Assembly (NCBI GenBank): GCA_963576565.1
Contig: OY755046.1
Coordinates: 66,191,583-66,255,582 of the forward strand
DNA length: 64,000 bases
Direction of reading: 5' to 3'
Source of the DNA: Aspidapion aeneum
Taxonomy: Eukaryota; Arthropoda; Insecta; Coleoptera; Brentidae
Shown here: positions 34,301 to 44,240 of the stretch, one piece after another
How positions within the stretch are numbered: the first letter of the stretch is position 1
Layout: every line of letters begins with the position of its first letter
The notes under the pieces: generated by a model
What the model saw: the letters and a program-made list of their open reading frames with translations, nothing else
Told to the model about the DNA's origin: nothing
Database searches by the model: none
Made by a program: the position numbers and the translations under genes

Positions 34301-37300
34301 CAATAATAGGTCGCTGGGAAACTTTGAAAAATTCAATTTGCTTTTTTCTAATTTAAAGGGCCCTGCCCTGGATGTCATTTCTGACATTCCTATCCTTGCT
34401 GAAAATTATTTAAATGCCTACCACACCTTGGTGGATAGGTATACAAATAAACGATTACAAGCTTACCTTCACTGGAAGGCAATTGAAGGCTTCTCTCCTC
34501 TTACTAAAGAGAATGCTACGAATTTGAGGAATTTGCTTGATTGTTTTTCGAAAAACTTAAGTGCTTTAAAAGTCATGGGTTTTAAAACGGAGTTTTGGGA
34601 TTATATTATGGCACAAATGCTCTTGGATAGGTTGGACCCAACCACGCGCAAGGCATTTGAGCAAAATTATTGCTCCAATGAGATCCCCTCTTATGATAAA
34701 ATTCGTGCTTTTGTTTCTAGCCATTGCATTGCGTTGGAACAAATACAACAAACTCAAGATTACTTAAAAAATAAAGATTTGTCAATTTCAAGTCAGAAAA
34801 ATCAAGCAAAGTTTCAAAATCGATCTGCTTTGTTTGCTAATACTAAGAGAGCCTCCAAAAATGCCTCCCAGTCTCCAAATGGCCAAAGTGGCTTAAATAA
34901 TACTCCAAACCCTCAAAATTTTTGTTTTCTCTGTAAAAGTGGCGATCATATAATATACAGATGTCCTAATTTTTTGGCGAAAACTCCCCAGCAACGTTTT
35001 GAGATTGTTAAACAACATAAAGCGTGTGTCAACTGTTTGGCCTCAAAGCATAATTTACCCCAGCAATGCAAATCAGAAAAAAGATGTTTACATTGTGGCC
35101 AATTTCATCACAGTCTCTTACATTTTTTTCCTATTAATTCTACACCTATTTCTGCGAGTAGCCCCTCTACTTCTGCAGTGCAACCCCCGAGGAGCCCCGT
35201 GGCTACCGAATTTAATAGAACCACTAACACCATTGTTACTGGTATGTCTTTAAATGATCGCGAAGTACTTCTCTGTACCGCTTTAATACAAATACAGGAT
35301 GTTTTTCAAAATTGGCACACAGTGCGCGCCATCTGTGACTCTGGTGCTCAATCTTCATTTATATCTAAGTCATGTGCTGATAGTTTGGGCCTTCCTAAAT
35401 TTAATATCGCCATGACTCTACAAAGCTTAGATCGAATGACAACTTCGGCAAAATCTGGAATTAATTGCAATATATCCTCTTTGCGTGATAATAATTTTGT
35501 TTTTAATTTTGATGCGATAATACTCGATAAAATTTGTAGTGATTTACCTCATTCCTCATTTTCGATTAAAAGTTTTCCTTTTCTCGCCAACTTAGAACTA
35601 GCTGACCCAGGCTTTAATAAAAGCGATAAAATTGATTTATTGTTGGGCGGCGATGTGTACCCTTACATTTTGCTAGATGGTCGTTTGTCTACGGGACCCA
35701 ACAACCCCGTCTGCATTAATACTATTTTTGGTTGGGGAATAATGGGCAATCTTTCACTTTCACCTTCAACTACAAATCAAATTAAAACATTTTTTACTAC
35801 GTCAATGAACGATTCTTTTGTCAATTTAGATAAAAATCTACAACGATTTTGGCAAATAGATGACATACCTAATGTCAAGGCCATTGACCCCGAAGATGAG
35901 TTTTGCGAAAATTATTTTTTGAAAACTACCTCAAAAAATGAGGAGGGGAGATATATTGTATCTTTACCATTTAAAGTTACTGCTCCAGATTTTGGCGACA
36001 CTCGATCCATTGCCGTACGTCGTTTTTTCTCCCTTGAGAAGAAATTGCTACAAAACCCTGATTTTTATGCTGCCTACAGCTCTGTTTTACAAGATTATTT
36101 AGATAATAATCATATGCAACCGGTTTCTGCACCTTTGCCGACCGAAATTTCAAATCATTTTTATATTGCACACCATGCGGTGTTTAAAAAAGATTCTACT
36201 AGCACCCCCCTGAGGGTGGTTTTTGATGCGAGCATGCACGCCCCTGGCAAAATCTCGCTCAACAACGCTGTTTATACTGGGCCCCCTTTACAAAGGGACT
36301 TACAAAAAATTTTATTACTTTATCGTTTGCATAAATTTTGCTTTTGTTGCGACATCCGTCAAATGTACAGGATGATTTTAGTTGACCCTAGTCAAACTAA
36401 TTTTCAAAGAATAGTTTGGAGGTTTGATCCTAACCAGCCTATTCAAGACTTCGAAATAAATAGAGTTTTATTCGGGGTCTCTTGTAGCCCCTTTTTGGCT
36501 ATCAGAACTTTGCTGCAACTTGCTAGAGAGCATGAGGACCTTCCTCTTGCCTCAAAAATCATTGAGGAGGCAGTTTTTGTCGATGATGTGATTTCGGGAA
36601 GTGATGACTTTTTTAAGGCCACTGAGATGAAAAATCAATTAATCGAGCTACTTAGCCGAGGTGGATTCGAATTGCGTAAATGGGCGAGCAATTGTCCCGA
36701 GTTACTATCCGATCTTCCTGAGTCACACATTTCGATGAAGGCTCTTTCTCTCGATTTAGATGCTGAAAATTCAACTTTGAAAATTCTCGGTTTAAATTGG
36801 AACCCTCATACTGATGAATTTTTTTATACTTTCGACTGTTCTCTCCAAACATGCACTAAAAGAACAATTTTAAGTAATTTGGCCCGCATTTACGACCCTC
36901 TGTCTTTGTTGGCGCCAATAGTTTTAATTTTAAAATTAATTGTTCAATACTGCTGGGCAGAAGACTTAAACTGGGACGACCCTGTCAGTCCGGAAATTGT
37001 TTTTAAATGGGAAAAATTTAAAAATGAATTAAAGTTTTTGCATTCTGTTAAAATTCCTCGTCAAATAATTTTGCCTAATGCTAGTCAAATCCAGCTAGTA
37101 GGATTTTGCGATAGTTCAGAACGGGCCTATTGTGCTGTCGCTTATATTCGAATTTTTTATTCTGATGGAAACATTAAAGTTTTTTTTGTTTGTAGTAAAT
37201 CTAGAGTCGCACCGTTGCGTCGTAAACTAACTTTACCAAGACTAGAGCTTTTAGGAGCTGTTTTGTTGGCTAAATTAATGGATTTTTTACTAGAAACGTT

Positions 37301-40300
37301 CTCGGAAAAAATTAAATTTGATAAAATTCTTGCTTTTACTGATAGCACAGTGACCTTATCTTGGATTCAGGGATCTCCTCACAAATTTAAAACATTTGTT
37401 TCGAATAGAACTGCCTATATACAAGGAAGAATTAGCCCTGAGTTTTGGCATTATGTTCCTACTGAACAAAATCCTGCTGACTGTGGTACTAGGGAAATGT
37501 ATCCCTCTGATTTACAAAGATTTTATTTTTGGTTAGAAGGGCCTTCTTTTCTAAACCAACCTACAAATACTTGGGATTTTATGACAGTTACTTACGATGG
37601 GAATGCAGTTTTGGAAGAACAGCGAAAAAATATTTTTAACGTTTTTACTTGCGAACAAACAGTTGAATATTATGTAAACAACTTGTTTGAAAAATACAGT
37701 TCTCTTTTTAAAATTAAGAGAATAGTTGCTTACTTTTTGCGAGGGTTACAAAAGTTTAAAAATCCCTCATACAATTTTGCTACTGATTACCTTACAAATC
37801 AGGATTACTACAAAAGCTTACTTTTTATTTCGAAATGCGTACAATCTTTTTCTTTCCAAAAAGAAATTGAATTACTAAAAGATAAGAAACAGCTTCCAAA
37901 AGCTTTTCAAAAATTATGTCCATTTTTGCATAATGAAAGCTACGATTTGCTTCGTGTTGGAGGCCGTTTATGCCATTCAAATTTATCATACGATAAAAAA
38001 TTTCCAATTCTTTTGCCTTCTAGTGCAAAATTCACTGAATTACTGATTTTAGATTTGCATCGCAGTAATCTTCATTGTGGTATACAGACCACAACTTTTT
38101 TACTAATGCAAAACTTCTGGGTATTGTCTGCTAAAAAGGTAGTGAGAAAAGTTTTAAGTTCTTGCCATACTTGCTGGAAAACTAAACCTAACTCCCTTCA
38201 ACCCCCTATGGGTCACCTACCGAAATTTAGAGTTTCCGAAGCAAAGGTGTTCGAAAATGTAGGTATAGATTTTTGTGGTCCGTTCACGATTACTCTTGGT
38301 CGGACCAGAGGTGCAAAAACCATGAAAGCATATGTCTGTTTATTTATCTGTTGCGCTGTTAAAGCCGTGCATTTAGAGTTAGTCTCTGATATGACATCAG
38401 AAGCCTTTCTGGCTGCTCTGCGCCGCTTCATAGCTAGAAGAGGACTATGCTCAAAGATCTCTTCAGACTGCGGGACCAACTTCGTGGCCTCTGAAAAATA
38501 CTTGCGACAAATTTTTTCTGATTGCGTGAAGGGGGAAGGTATAGTTTGGTCTTTTAACCCACCTGCTGCTCCCCACATGGGAGGCATTTGGGAATCAAAC
38601 ATTAAATCTTTAAAGACTCATCTTCACAGGGTAGTTGGAAATCAAATACTCACCTATGAGGAATTAAATACGGTTTTAACCCAAGTTGAAGCCATAATGA
38701 ACTCACGTCCTTTATGTGCCTTAAGCACCGATCCTACTGATCTGGCGGTCTTGACTCCTAATAATTTTTTAAATTTGAGGCCTCCAGGTACAATACCCGA
38801 TCCAAACTACTGCGATATTGCGTTAAACAGGCTGTCCAGGTGGCAACTGTTGCAAAGAATGCACCGCGATTTTTGGATTCGCTGGCACCGCGAATATTTG
38901 CACACTTTGCAACAGCGAGCCAAATGGCACCAACCTCTTGCTTCCATTGATATTGGTACTATGGTACTGATCAAAGATGAAAATTCCACTCCATTGGATT
39001 GGCCCCTAGGCCGCATTGAAGACCTTATTAAAGGTTCTGATAATGTTCCACGGGTTGCTATTGTAAAGACTACTAAAGGTACCTACAAACGGCCTTTGGT
39101 AAAACTATGCGCCCTGCCTACAAATTAAACTCTCTGAAATGCCCCTGGGCATTCTCAGGGGGGTGGGAAATGGTTCGTCCCGCCTTCCTTTTTGTAAATA
39201 TGTTCTTTTTACTATAATTTACCAAATTGGTTCGAATTAGGCTATTTGGTGATTCACTAGAGCATTTTCTATTTTTTGTTTATTTAGTATTAATTAACTA
39301 ATTAAGTACTTAAAATTACTGGGTTATTTGCATTTGAAACTCCCGCGGTTTTAAAGGCAAATATTACAATTTGCTATAATTAATTTACTTTACATAAAAT
39401 GCATTTTGAATTACTAAGGTTCCTAGTTCCTTTAATATGGACCTTCGTAATCTCATTCCTTTCTACTTATTCCTTTTCTCCTACGCCTATGGATTAACGA
39501 CGCCACTGGGCGCCATGTGGGAGAATGAACGCAGTAGCGATATCTGCTGCAGCAACAGAGAGAACCGTTTCGCCTTCGAACGATAATACACGCGTGTTAG
39601 CGACTCTCCTACCACATTCATGTGGGGTGCAAAAAGCACGGTTTAACAGCGTGTCCTCCCATGAGTTCCGCTTCCTGTATAAAAATGGTAAGTGAAAATG
39701 CATTATTTTTACCTTACATACATTTGTTTATTGCTACACTAACCTAGAAGGTAAACTAGACCATTTCAGAATCCCTTGTACCAGCTTAGCCTATGACCTT
39801 ATTCCCTTAAAATTACAGTCCACATCTGACACCGTTAAATTCCAGACAACTCTCCTATCTGGACCACCAGGGAGCCCCACTCTTCGTATTAGATTTTTTT
39901 TTTAATGGTAAGTACGTATACTTTATTAATGAAAGTATTTTTTTATTGTTTTAAAGAAAATTTTAATTTTTAAAAAAATTAATATTTTATTATTTATTAA
40001 AAAAAATATAAAATTTCTTAAGCAAGGCGCTCTCAGCAACTAAGTTAAAATTTTAAAATTCACAAATAGTAAATTATACTTAAAACTGTTTATTATAGTA
40101 GGCTTGTTATAATTATTTAATAATTAAAATAATATTATGTTTAAAAACCTACTTAAGTATACACCGAGGCACAAAAAAATACACTAATGATTTTAATGCA
40201 ATGGTAGTGGTCCAAAGAACACCCTGTAAATTGTACATCAACGGAATCGTCTTACAAATTTCAGAAAGACCTAGGACATGTTGGTTGGTTTCTGCAAAAA

Positions 40301-43300
40301 TATTAATTATTAGAAAGAATTGAAGAAAGTATCATACATAAATTAGGCATATCACTCACATGCAATAAAAACTTTAAATGCAAAAATCTCAAAAACCGTC
40401 GCTTTGAGCGACTCTAAAGCAATAAAACTTTTTTACATAAAAATGAAGGGAAAACCATTATTTTACATAAAAACTGGTATACACCAAGGCACAAAAAAAA
40501 TACACTGATTTTAATGCAATGGCAGTGGTCCAAGGAACACCCTATACATTGTACATCAATCGTCTTGCCAATTTCAATAAAACTTAGACGCTGGTTATTT
40601 CTTGCAAAAATATTAATTAGTAAAAAAGTTATTAAAGAAAATCGAATTGAAAAAATAAAGTTTAACACCCTGTACCTCGGTTAGTACGAACTTTTGGACT
40701 AAGATAAGTGTGGCTAAATCGTAATATTTTGATCCAGGGAATCTACAGTTTAACTATGCACCATTAGTTCTGGGACACCCTGTATATTTCTATACTTGTT
40801 CTATTTCTTCTTGTTTTATTCTGATGCTGATATCTGTTTGTTATGATTTTAGTTTTAGTGTAGTTCATACTCGAGCCAATCTTTTTAGCTGCTACATCCA
40901 GTTCTTCCAGCATTTTTATCAGCTCTTCTTTCTTATCTGTTATTAAGGTGATATCTTCCGCATATCTTATCTTACTTTGATTCCTATTTCTGCCCAATAT
41001 AAATTTTTTAAAACATCTTCTAGGGCCTGGTTAAATAGTTTAAAAGCTTTTTCAAAGTCTAAAAACATAATATATATATATATATATAGTGGAGAGCTGT
41101 ATTCGTTTGCTCGTTGTATCAGGATTTTCATAGTTAATAGGTGTACAACTGTACTTAAACCTTTTCTGAAGCCTATTTGTTCTTTTGGTTGATATCCATC
41201 AAATTGTTGTGTTATAGGCCGATAGTTTTCAAGTCTGCTGTATCGCCTTTCTTTTAGTATTTTATTCACAAGAATACGACGGGTATTAACTACAGCTTGA
41301 CCACTGTACTTTAGCATTTCTGCCGTCTTTTCCAGGTGATTTGTTATTTTTATTTTCTTTAAGGCTCTCTTTATTTCCGCTTTGCTTATTTTAGGTTGTA
41401 GATTTGAGTTTATGTTCTTTAGTTTTTTTTTGTTCAATTGATAGATAGTCTAAAAGATATTATGAGATAGGTACTTAATTTTTAGATAACTTTGAGTCTG
41501 CTGATTCAAGAAAAAACAGTATTTTACGAATTTATAAATAAATTAAACATCTTACATCAGATGCAAAAAATTATAAGCACAAGTAACATGAAAAAACCAA
41601 CTAGTCTAGCTGCACAAGTTATAAAAACCGTAGCAACAAGCATGTCAAAGAATGTGACAGAAAACAACCAAAGAATACAGTTTCTGACAAGAGTTTTGAT
41701 AAGCCTTTATGAGATGCCAAGTTGTCAAACTTTGACAATTAGAAAATGTCCGGAAACGAGATTGATCTTGCACGTTTTATGTTTGACAGATCAATACGAT
41801 CACAAGGTAAAGCAATTGACATATGAACGTACGTTAATAATATGTCAAATTTATAACCTAAAGCATTTTTAAAATCTTGAAGAATTTATGTTTATTTTTA
41901 GCCCTTGTTAACTTGGACCTTGGATTATATCCAGAATATTTTGAAGGCTTCAGACTCTCCAGATTCAGCAGTTTCATCAGCTTTATACTGCGCAGAAGCT
42001 CTCCTTAGTGATAATTCTCTGCACAGTCACACACTAACTTATGTTCCTGAATTAATTTTGATGAGTGTACAGTTGTTTGACAGGAAAAGTTGGACAGTCA
42101 GGTATGGCAAATTCTTCTTAGGATATTTTCAAGAAATTCCTAACAGAGTGAAACAGTTAAACATTTTCCTTGGTTTTAGAAATGCAGTTCTACAAATGAC
42201 AAAAGCCATAATTGACAGATTTTTTGGAGTTGTGATAGGAGAAAGCAATAGACAGAAATCCATAGAAGACCTGTTTCTTCTATTTCCAAAGTTAGCTGTT
42301 GAGTTTTTTAAAATTTTAACAAAAAACAATTTAACAGACAGTTCAATTATAGTTTTACAATATTTTATAGAATCTCAGTTGAAACATCAAGTTTTTAAGT
42401 ACAAATTTTTAGAGGTGATAAAAACAGGTTTTTCTGAAATAATTTTTAAAATTATTTTTGAAAATTCAGGACATCTTGGAGTATTTGCAGTAAGAGCTTT
42501 AGTGTCTATGTGCCTGATAGAATGTATTCCACAAACTTTTTGCAAAATTCTAAATTTTGTTTTATCAAATATTTTACAAATTATGAGCAATCATACATTT
42601 AGAAATTTTATGTTGTTGATAAAAGAACTTTTTGAAAAATACAAAAAATATTCAGACATTTTTTCAACTAATTTAAAATATTTGCAAAGAAAGTACGATG
42701 TGTTTATTTCACATTTTAAAAGTTGTTTGCAACTAGATTTGCTTTTTGTGAAAGTGTCAAATCAATATGTCGTTTTAGATAAGCTAGACACCCAAAATTT
42801 CGATACTAACCATTTTGAAACACGAATTTGGCAAAATAACTACCTACCAAACATTATTTTTGGTGGTAAAGAAAGAAATTTACCTTATATTGATGTAATA
42901 CTACTAGAAAAAAGCACAGTTTGCGAGTTTGTCCAAATAAAAATTTTCGAAATTTTGGAAGAAATAATTAAAAATAAAACTTTACATTTTCAAAATTTAG
43001 TATTAGGAATACTTTTAGAAAAAATTATATCAACTAATGATTCAAAAAATTATTTAATTTTAGGAAATCTAAAAGTAGTTTTGTTGATATGTCAAAATAG
43101 GTTAGATTTTGGTATTTCTAAAGATCAGCTTTTTTATATTTTAAAAATTATTAGAGGTAGCTATACATATGTATCTAATATTTACAAAATAGTTTCTTTT
43201 ATATTGATTTTATCTCAAGTTTCTGACAAAACCGATCAAGACAAGATATTTGTTAAAAACCAAATTAAAAATCTTGAATTCCTGAATTTAGAAAGTGAAG

Positions 43301-43683
43301 ATATTTTACAAACAGTTTCTGAAAGTCTTGTATTTTTTTATATAACTTCAAACTGTGATTGTCAAAAATTGATAGTATTAAAAATGGCTTTTAAAGTTTT
43401 ATATAAATATGGTTTTTATGACTTTGTGAATTCACAAGAAAAGTATGAAGTTAATAGTACTACAATTGCATTTGTTAACCTTTTTAAAATAGCTGAAAAA
43501 CTCGAAAAAACGTATTTTTCTCAGTTTGTAGAATATGTTTATAATTTTCAAAATATTTCGAAAGATTGTGTAGAAAAAACAAAAACATATTTTTCAAGAA
43601 AACGTTTAGTTTATGTAGATGCCTATGTTATTAATACGACAGTTTTATATTATTTAAAAAAAAATTACTCATTAATCGTTTAG
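28373..43683 (+). CDS. THADA: THADA-like protein (DUF2428, HEAT-type helical repeats), 5 exons
   Basis: Exons 28373-28396 (MANFCLDS), 28496-30406, 41486-41806, 41902-42101 and 42180-43683 join in frame through consensus splice sites, giving about 1319 residues. The protein is almost all alpha-helical, rich in Lys, Asn, Ile and Phe. The diagnostic part spans exons 4-5: SALYCAEALLSDNSLHSHTL, a YVPELI segment, then KSWTVR joined to NAVLQMTKAIIDRFFGV and FLLFPKLAVEFFKIL. This matches the DUF2428 core of THADA (the 'xWxVRNxxxxxxxxxxxRxFG' pattern). Family members support tRNA 2'-O-ribose methylation at position 32 with an FTSJ1/Trm7 partner, and human THADA is also linked to SERCA and energy balance. 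It is shorter than human THADA (about 1950 aa) and very diverged, so the name is probable rather than certain. The 11.1-kb intron 2 is a nest of transposons. The stop at 43681-43683 is followed within ~80 bp by a mariner remnant. Confidence 0.7.
30431..31057 (-). pseudogene. RTE-type LINE, C-terminal part (interrupted)
   Basis: On the - strand the translation shows FGKLSYIL, PILTYGSQTW, QRSMERQML, RKRNEWIRNKTKVRDVSHQI, WRPWENKKSRGRTKMR and DDL in shifting frames with stops, the typical order of the post-RT region of RTE elements. It continues the 40783-41437 piece and was separated from it by the foldback element at 31058-40782. Confidence 0.75.
30798..30858. mobile_element. 61-bp perfect palindrome inserted in the LINE
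   Basis: GAGTCCCTGTATGTTGACAT and the following 9 bases are repeated exactly inverted after a 3-nt loop. TA lies on both sides (30796-30797, 30859-30860). It interrupts LINE sequence, so it is probably a minimal TA-target MITE rather than a cellular terminator. Confidence 0.8.
32018..32726 (+). repeat. 5' LTR of the BEL/Pao element
   Basis: 709 bp, TGGTTCGTCCCGCC ... GGGAGCCCCA. The short open frame inside occurs identically in the other LTR and is not considered a gene. Confidence 0.95.
32780..33480 (+). repeat. Repeats in the BEL leader
   Basis: Between LTR and open frame, a ~50-bp unit (TACTGGTTTCAAATGCAAGA...) is duplicated at 32789 and 32840, and a ~108-bp unit (AAATGCAAGAAAAACCC ... 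ATTTTGCGATTTTTTT) at about 32850 and 32945. From 33270 to 33470 a looser motif, TTGCTATGANTATATCCA, occurs about four times. Confidence 0.75.
33837..39128 (+). CDS. BEL/Pao Gag-Pol polyprotein, intact (1763 aa)
   Basis: A single open frame. Residues ~1-330 are Gag-like, with a DUF1759-type segment (QGEFKEFPTFLQAF). Zinc knuckles follow: CFLCKSGDHIIYRC near 363 (CX2CX4HX4C) and Cys/His pairs near 390-430. The aspartic protease has DSGAQSSFIS with Asp ~501. Reverse transcriptase has LRVVFDAS, DIRQMYRMI, FGVSCSPF and the catalytic FVDD at ~916-917. RNase H begins GFCDSS (Asp ~1092). Integrase has an H-H-C-C zinc site (HRSNLHCG ... CHTC) and D-D-E residues ~1478, ~1544 and ~1586. A C-terminal DUF5641-like region (RWHREYLHTLQQR) closes it. 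All catalytic residues looked for are present, so it may be active or recently so. ATG 33837 follows an AT-rich leader of about 1.1 kb. Confidence 0.95.
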   Translation: MSSSDKILKAKALRYSAISQLNLIIESATLAKNDPAYHSGFKVKFRTLSKIKKDFEKHHNTLLTLVASDEDRLVVENKVAMDFCKRCDEISTIFYELFELPFEDGGLLSSTINPMGSPCASTDQHGLLPRIKIPLFQGEFKEFPTFLQAFNATVHNNRSLGNFEKFNLLFSNLKGPALDVISDIPILAENYLNAYHTLVDRYTNKRLQAYLHWKAIEGFSPLTKENATNLRNLLDCFSKNLSALKVMGFKTEFWDYIMAQMLLDRLDPTTRKAFEQNYCSNEIPSYDKIRAFVSSHCIALEQIQQTQDYLKNKDLSISSQKNQAKFQNRSALFANTKRASKNASQSPNGQSGLNNTPNPQNFCFLCKSGDHIIYRCPNFLAKTPQQRFEIVKQHKACVNCLASKHNLPQQCKSEKRCLHCGQFHHSLLHFFPINSTPISASSPSTSAVQPPRSPVATEFNRTTNTIVTGMSLNDREVLLCTALIQIQDVFQNWHTVRAICDSGAQSSFISKSCADSLGLPKFNIAMTLQSLDRMTTSAKSGINCNISSLRDNNFVFNFDAIILDKICSDLPHSSFSIKSFPFLANLELADPGFNKSDKIDLLLGGDVYPYILLDGRLSTGPNNPVCINTIFGWGIMGNLSLSPSTTNQIKTFFTTSMNDSFVNLDKNLQRFWQIDDIPNVKAIDPEDEFCENYFLKTTSKNEEGRYIVSLPFKVTAPDFGDTRSIAVRRFFSLEKKLLQNPDFYAAYSSVLQDYLDNNHMQPVSAPLPTEISNHFYIAHHAVFKKDSTSTPLRVVFDASMHAPGKISLNNAVYTGPPLQRDLQKILLLYRLHKFCFCCDIRQMYRMILVDPSQTNFQRIVWRFDPNQPIQDFEINRVLFGVSCSPFLAIRTLLQLAREHEDLPLASKIIEEAVFVDDVISGSDDFFKATEMKNQLIELLSRGGFELRKWASNCPELLSDLPESHISMKALSLDLDAENSTLKILGLNWNPHTDEFFYTFDCSLQTCTKRTILSNLARIYDPLSLLAPIVLILKLIVQYCWAEDLNWDDPVSPEIVFKWEKFKNELKFLHSVKIPRQIILPNASQIQLVGFCDSSERAYCAVAYIRIFYSDGNIKVFFVCSKSRVAPLRRKLTLPRLELLGAVLLAKLMDFLLETFSEKIKFDKILAFTDSTVTLSWIQGSPHKFKTFVSNRTAYIQGRISPEFWHYVPTEQNPADCGTREMYPSDLQRFYFWLEGPSFLNQPTNTWDFMTVTYDGNAVLEEQRKNIFNVFTCEQTVEYYVNNLFEKYSSLFKIKRIVAYFLRGLQKFKNPSYNFATDYLTNQDYYKSLLFISKCVQSFSFQKEIELLKDKKQLPKAFQKLCPFLHNESYDLLRVGGRLCHSNLSYDKKFPILLPSSAKFTELLILDLHRSNLHCGIQTTTFLLMQNFWVLSAKKVVRKVLSSCHTCWKTKPNSLQPPMGHLPKFRVSEAKVFENVGIDFCGPFTITLGRTRGAKTMKAYVCLFICCAVKAVHLELVSDMTSEAFLAALRRFIARRGLCSKISSDCGTNFVASEKYLRQIFSDCVKGEGIVWSFNPPAAPHMGGIWESNIKSLKTHLHRVVGNQILTYEELNTVLTQVEAIMNSRPLCALSTDPTDLAVLTPNNFLNLRPPGTIPDPNYCDIALNRLSRWQLLQRMHRDFWIRWHREYLHTLQQRAKWHQPLASIDIGTMVLIKDENSTPLDWPLGRIEDLIKGSDNVPRVAIVKTTKGTYKRPLVKLCALPTN
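39157..39170 (+). other. Polypurine tract of the BEL element
   Basis: AGGGGGGTGGGAAA lies immediately upstream of the 3' LTR, the expected primer site for plus-strand synthesis. Confidence 0.8.
39171..39879 (+). repeat. 3' LTR of the BEL/Pao element
   Basis: 709 bp, offset exactly 7153 bp from the 5' LTR, with no difference noticed. Followed by the CTCTT target duplication. Confidence 0.95.
40783..41437 (-). pseudogene. RTE-type LINE, reverse transcriptase part (interrupted)
   Basis: On the - strand: ISKAEIKRALKKIK, ENYRPI, EQIGFRKGLSTVVHLLTMKI, NEYSSPLY, MFLDFEKAF, then, after an AT-repeat and frame changes, RYAEDITLITDKKEELIKML and NYTKTKIIT. The order matches the RT domain of RTE-clade LINEs. 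The catalytic box reads YAED where YADD or FADD is expected, and frames are broken, so it is dead. It continues at 31057-30431. Confidence 0.8.
42102..42179 (+). other. 78-nt in-frame mini-intron of the THADA-like gene
   Basis: Bounded by AG|GTATGG and TTCCTTGGTTTTAG|A. Its length is a multiple of three and it has no stop, so the frame reads through it. Removing it restores SWTVRNAVLQ, the conserved DUF2428 pattern, which argues that it is a true intron. Confidence 0.75.
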
Positions 43684-43782
43684 TTTATTAAGATGTATTG
43701 TATTATTTTATAAACAAACGAACATGTAAAAATACCGTCGATTTTTTTGCAGAAAGATTCCTTCTCTGTTAATACACTTTTC

Positions 43783-44240
43783 CTAACGGTTTGACAGTTT
43801 CTTAATCCCGTTTTCATAAAAGGAAGCTGGGCGGGTATCTACCCAGTTGCACTCTTTATTGGTCTGAAATTGCTTGCCTCCCAATGAATCTTTGAGTGGG
43901 CCAAACATATGAAAATCGCAAGGTGACAAATCTGGACTGTATGGAGGGTATTCCAGCAGAGTCAGCTGCCGTATCAGGTCTAGCGTTGTCATGCAGGAGC
44001 AACACGTCTTGGATGGGGTGTGCTCTCCTCTTTTGGCGATAATCAAGCTTTACCTGGTCGAGTAAGTTGCAGTAGTAAGCCGCGTTTATTGTTATTCGCT
44101 CGTGCAAAAAATCGACCAACAAAACTCCTCTCCAGTCCCAGAAAACGGTCGCTAAAACTTTGACTGCAGAAATGCTGGTAAGGACGACGTGGTTGACTCA
44201 CGTTGTCGACACGCTCACAGCCGTCGTTAATCATAGATAA
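43783..44240 (-). pseudogene. Mariner transposase, C-terminal part
   Basis: Overlapping frames give LLVDFLHERITINAAYYCNL, KRRAHPIQDVLLLHDNARPD and YPPYSPDLSPCDFHMFGPLK. These hold the three acidic positions of a D,D34D mariner transposase (VDF, HDN, SPCD). Frameshifts separate the motifs. Confidence 0.85.

Larger units (their letters stand above)
32018..39879 (+). mobile_element. Complete BEL/Pao LTR retrotransposon (7862 bp)
   Basis: Two 709-bp LTRs begin TG and end CA. A 5-bp target duplication CTCTT flanks the element (32013-32017 and 39880-39884). One long open frame lies between the LTRs, and a purine-rich tract AGGGGGGTGGGAAA directly precedes the 3' LTR. The LTRs showed no difference when read side by side, so the insertion is recent. 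No env frame is present. It sits in sense orientation within the THADA-like intron. Confidence 0.95.
31058..40782. mobile_element. CAGGGTG foldback element, split by a BEL retrotransposon
   Basis: The left arm starts CAGGGTGTCCCAGAACTAAT; the right end is its complement at 40763-40782, with TATA on both sides. Paired blocks include TACGATTTAGCCA/TGGCTAAATCGTA, CAAGACGATTCC-like and GTATACACCGAGG/CCTCGGTGTATAC. The arms are 31058-32012 and 39885-40782, so the unbroken element was about 1.86 kb. Additional inner CAGGGTG motifs occur at about 31168, 31310 and 40225. It has no gene of its own. Confidence 0.85.
30407..41485 (+). other. THADA-like intron 2 (11.1 kb), nested transposons
   Basis: Donor AAT|GTAAGTTT at 30407; acceptor TTAATTTTTAG ends at 41485; both sides are phase 0. 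Order from outside in: RTE LINE, CAGGGTG foldback, BEL/Pao retrotransposon. Nearly the whole intron is accounted for by these. Confidence 0.85.
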
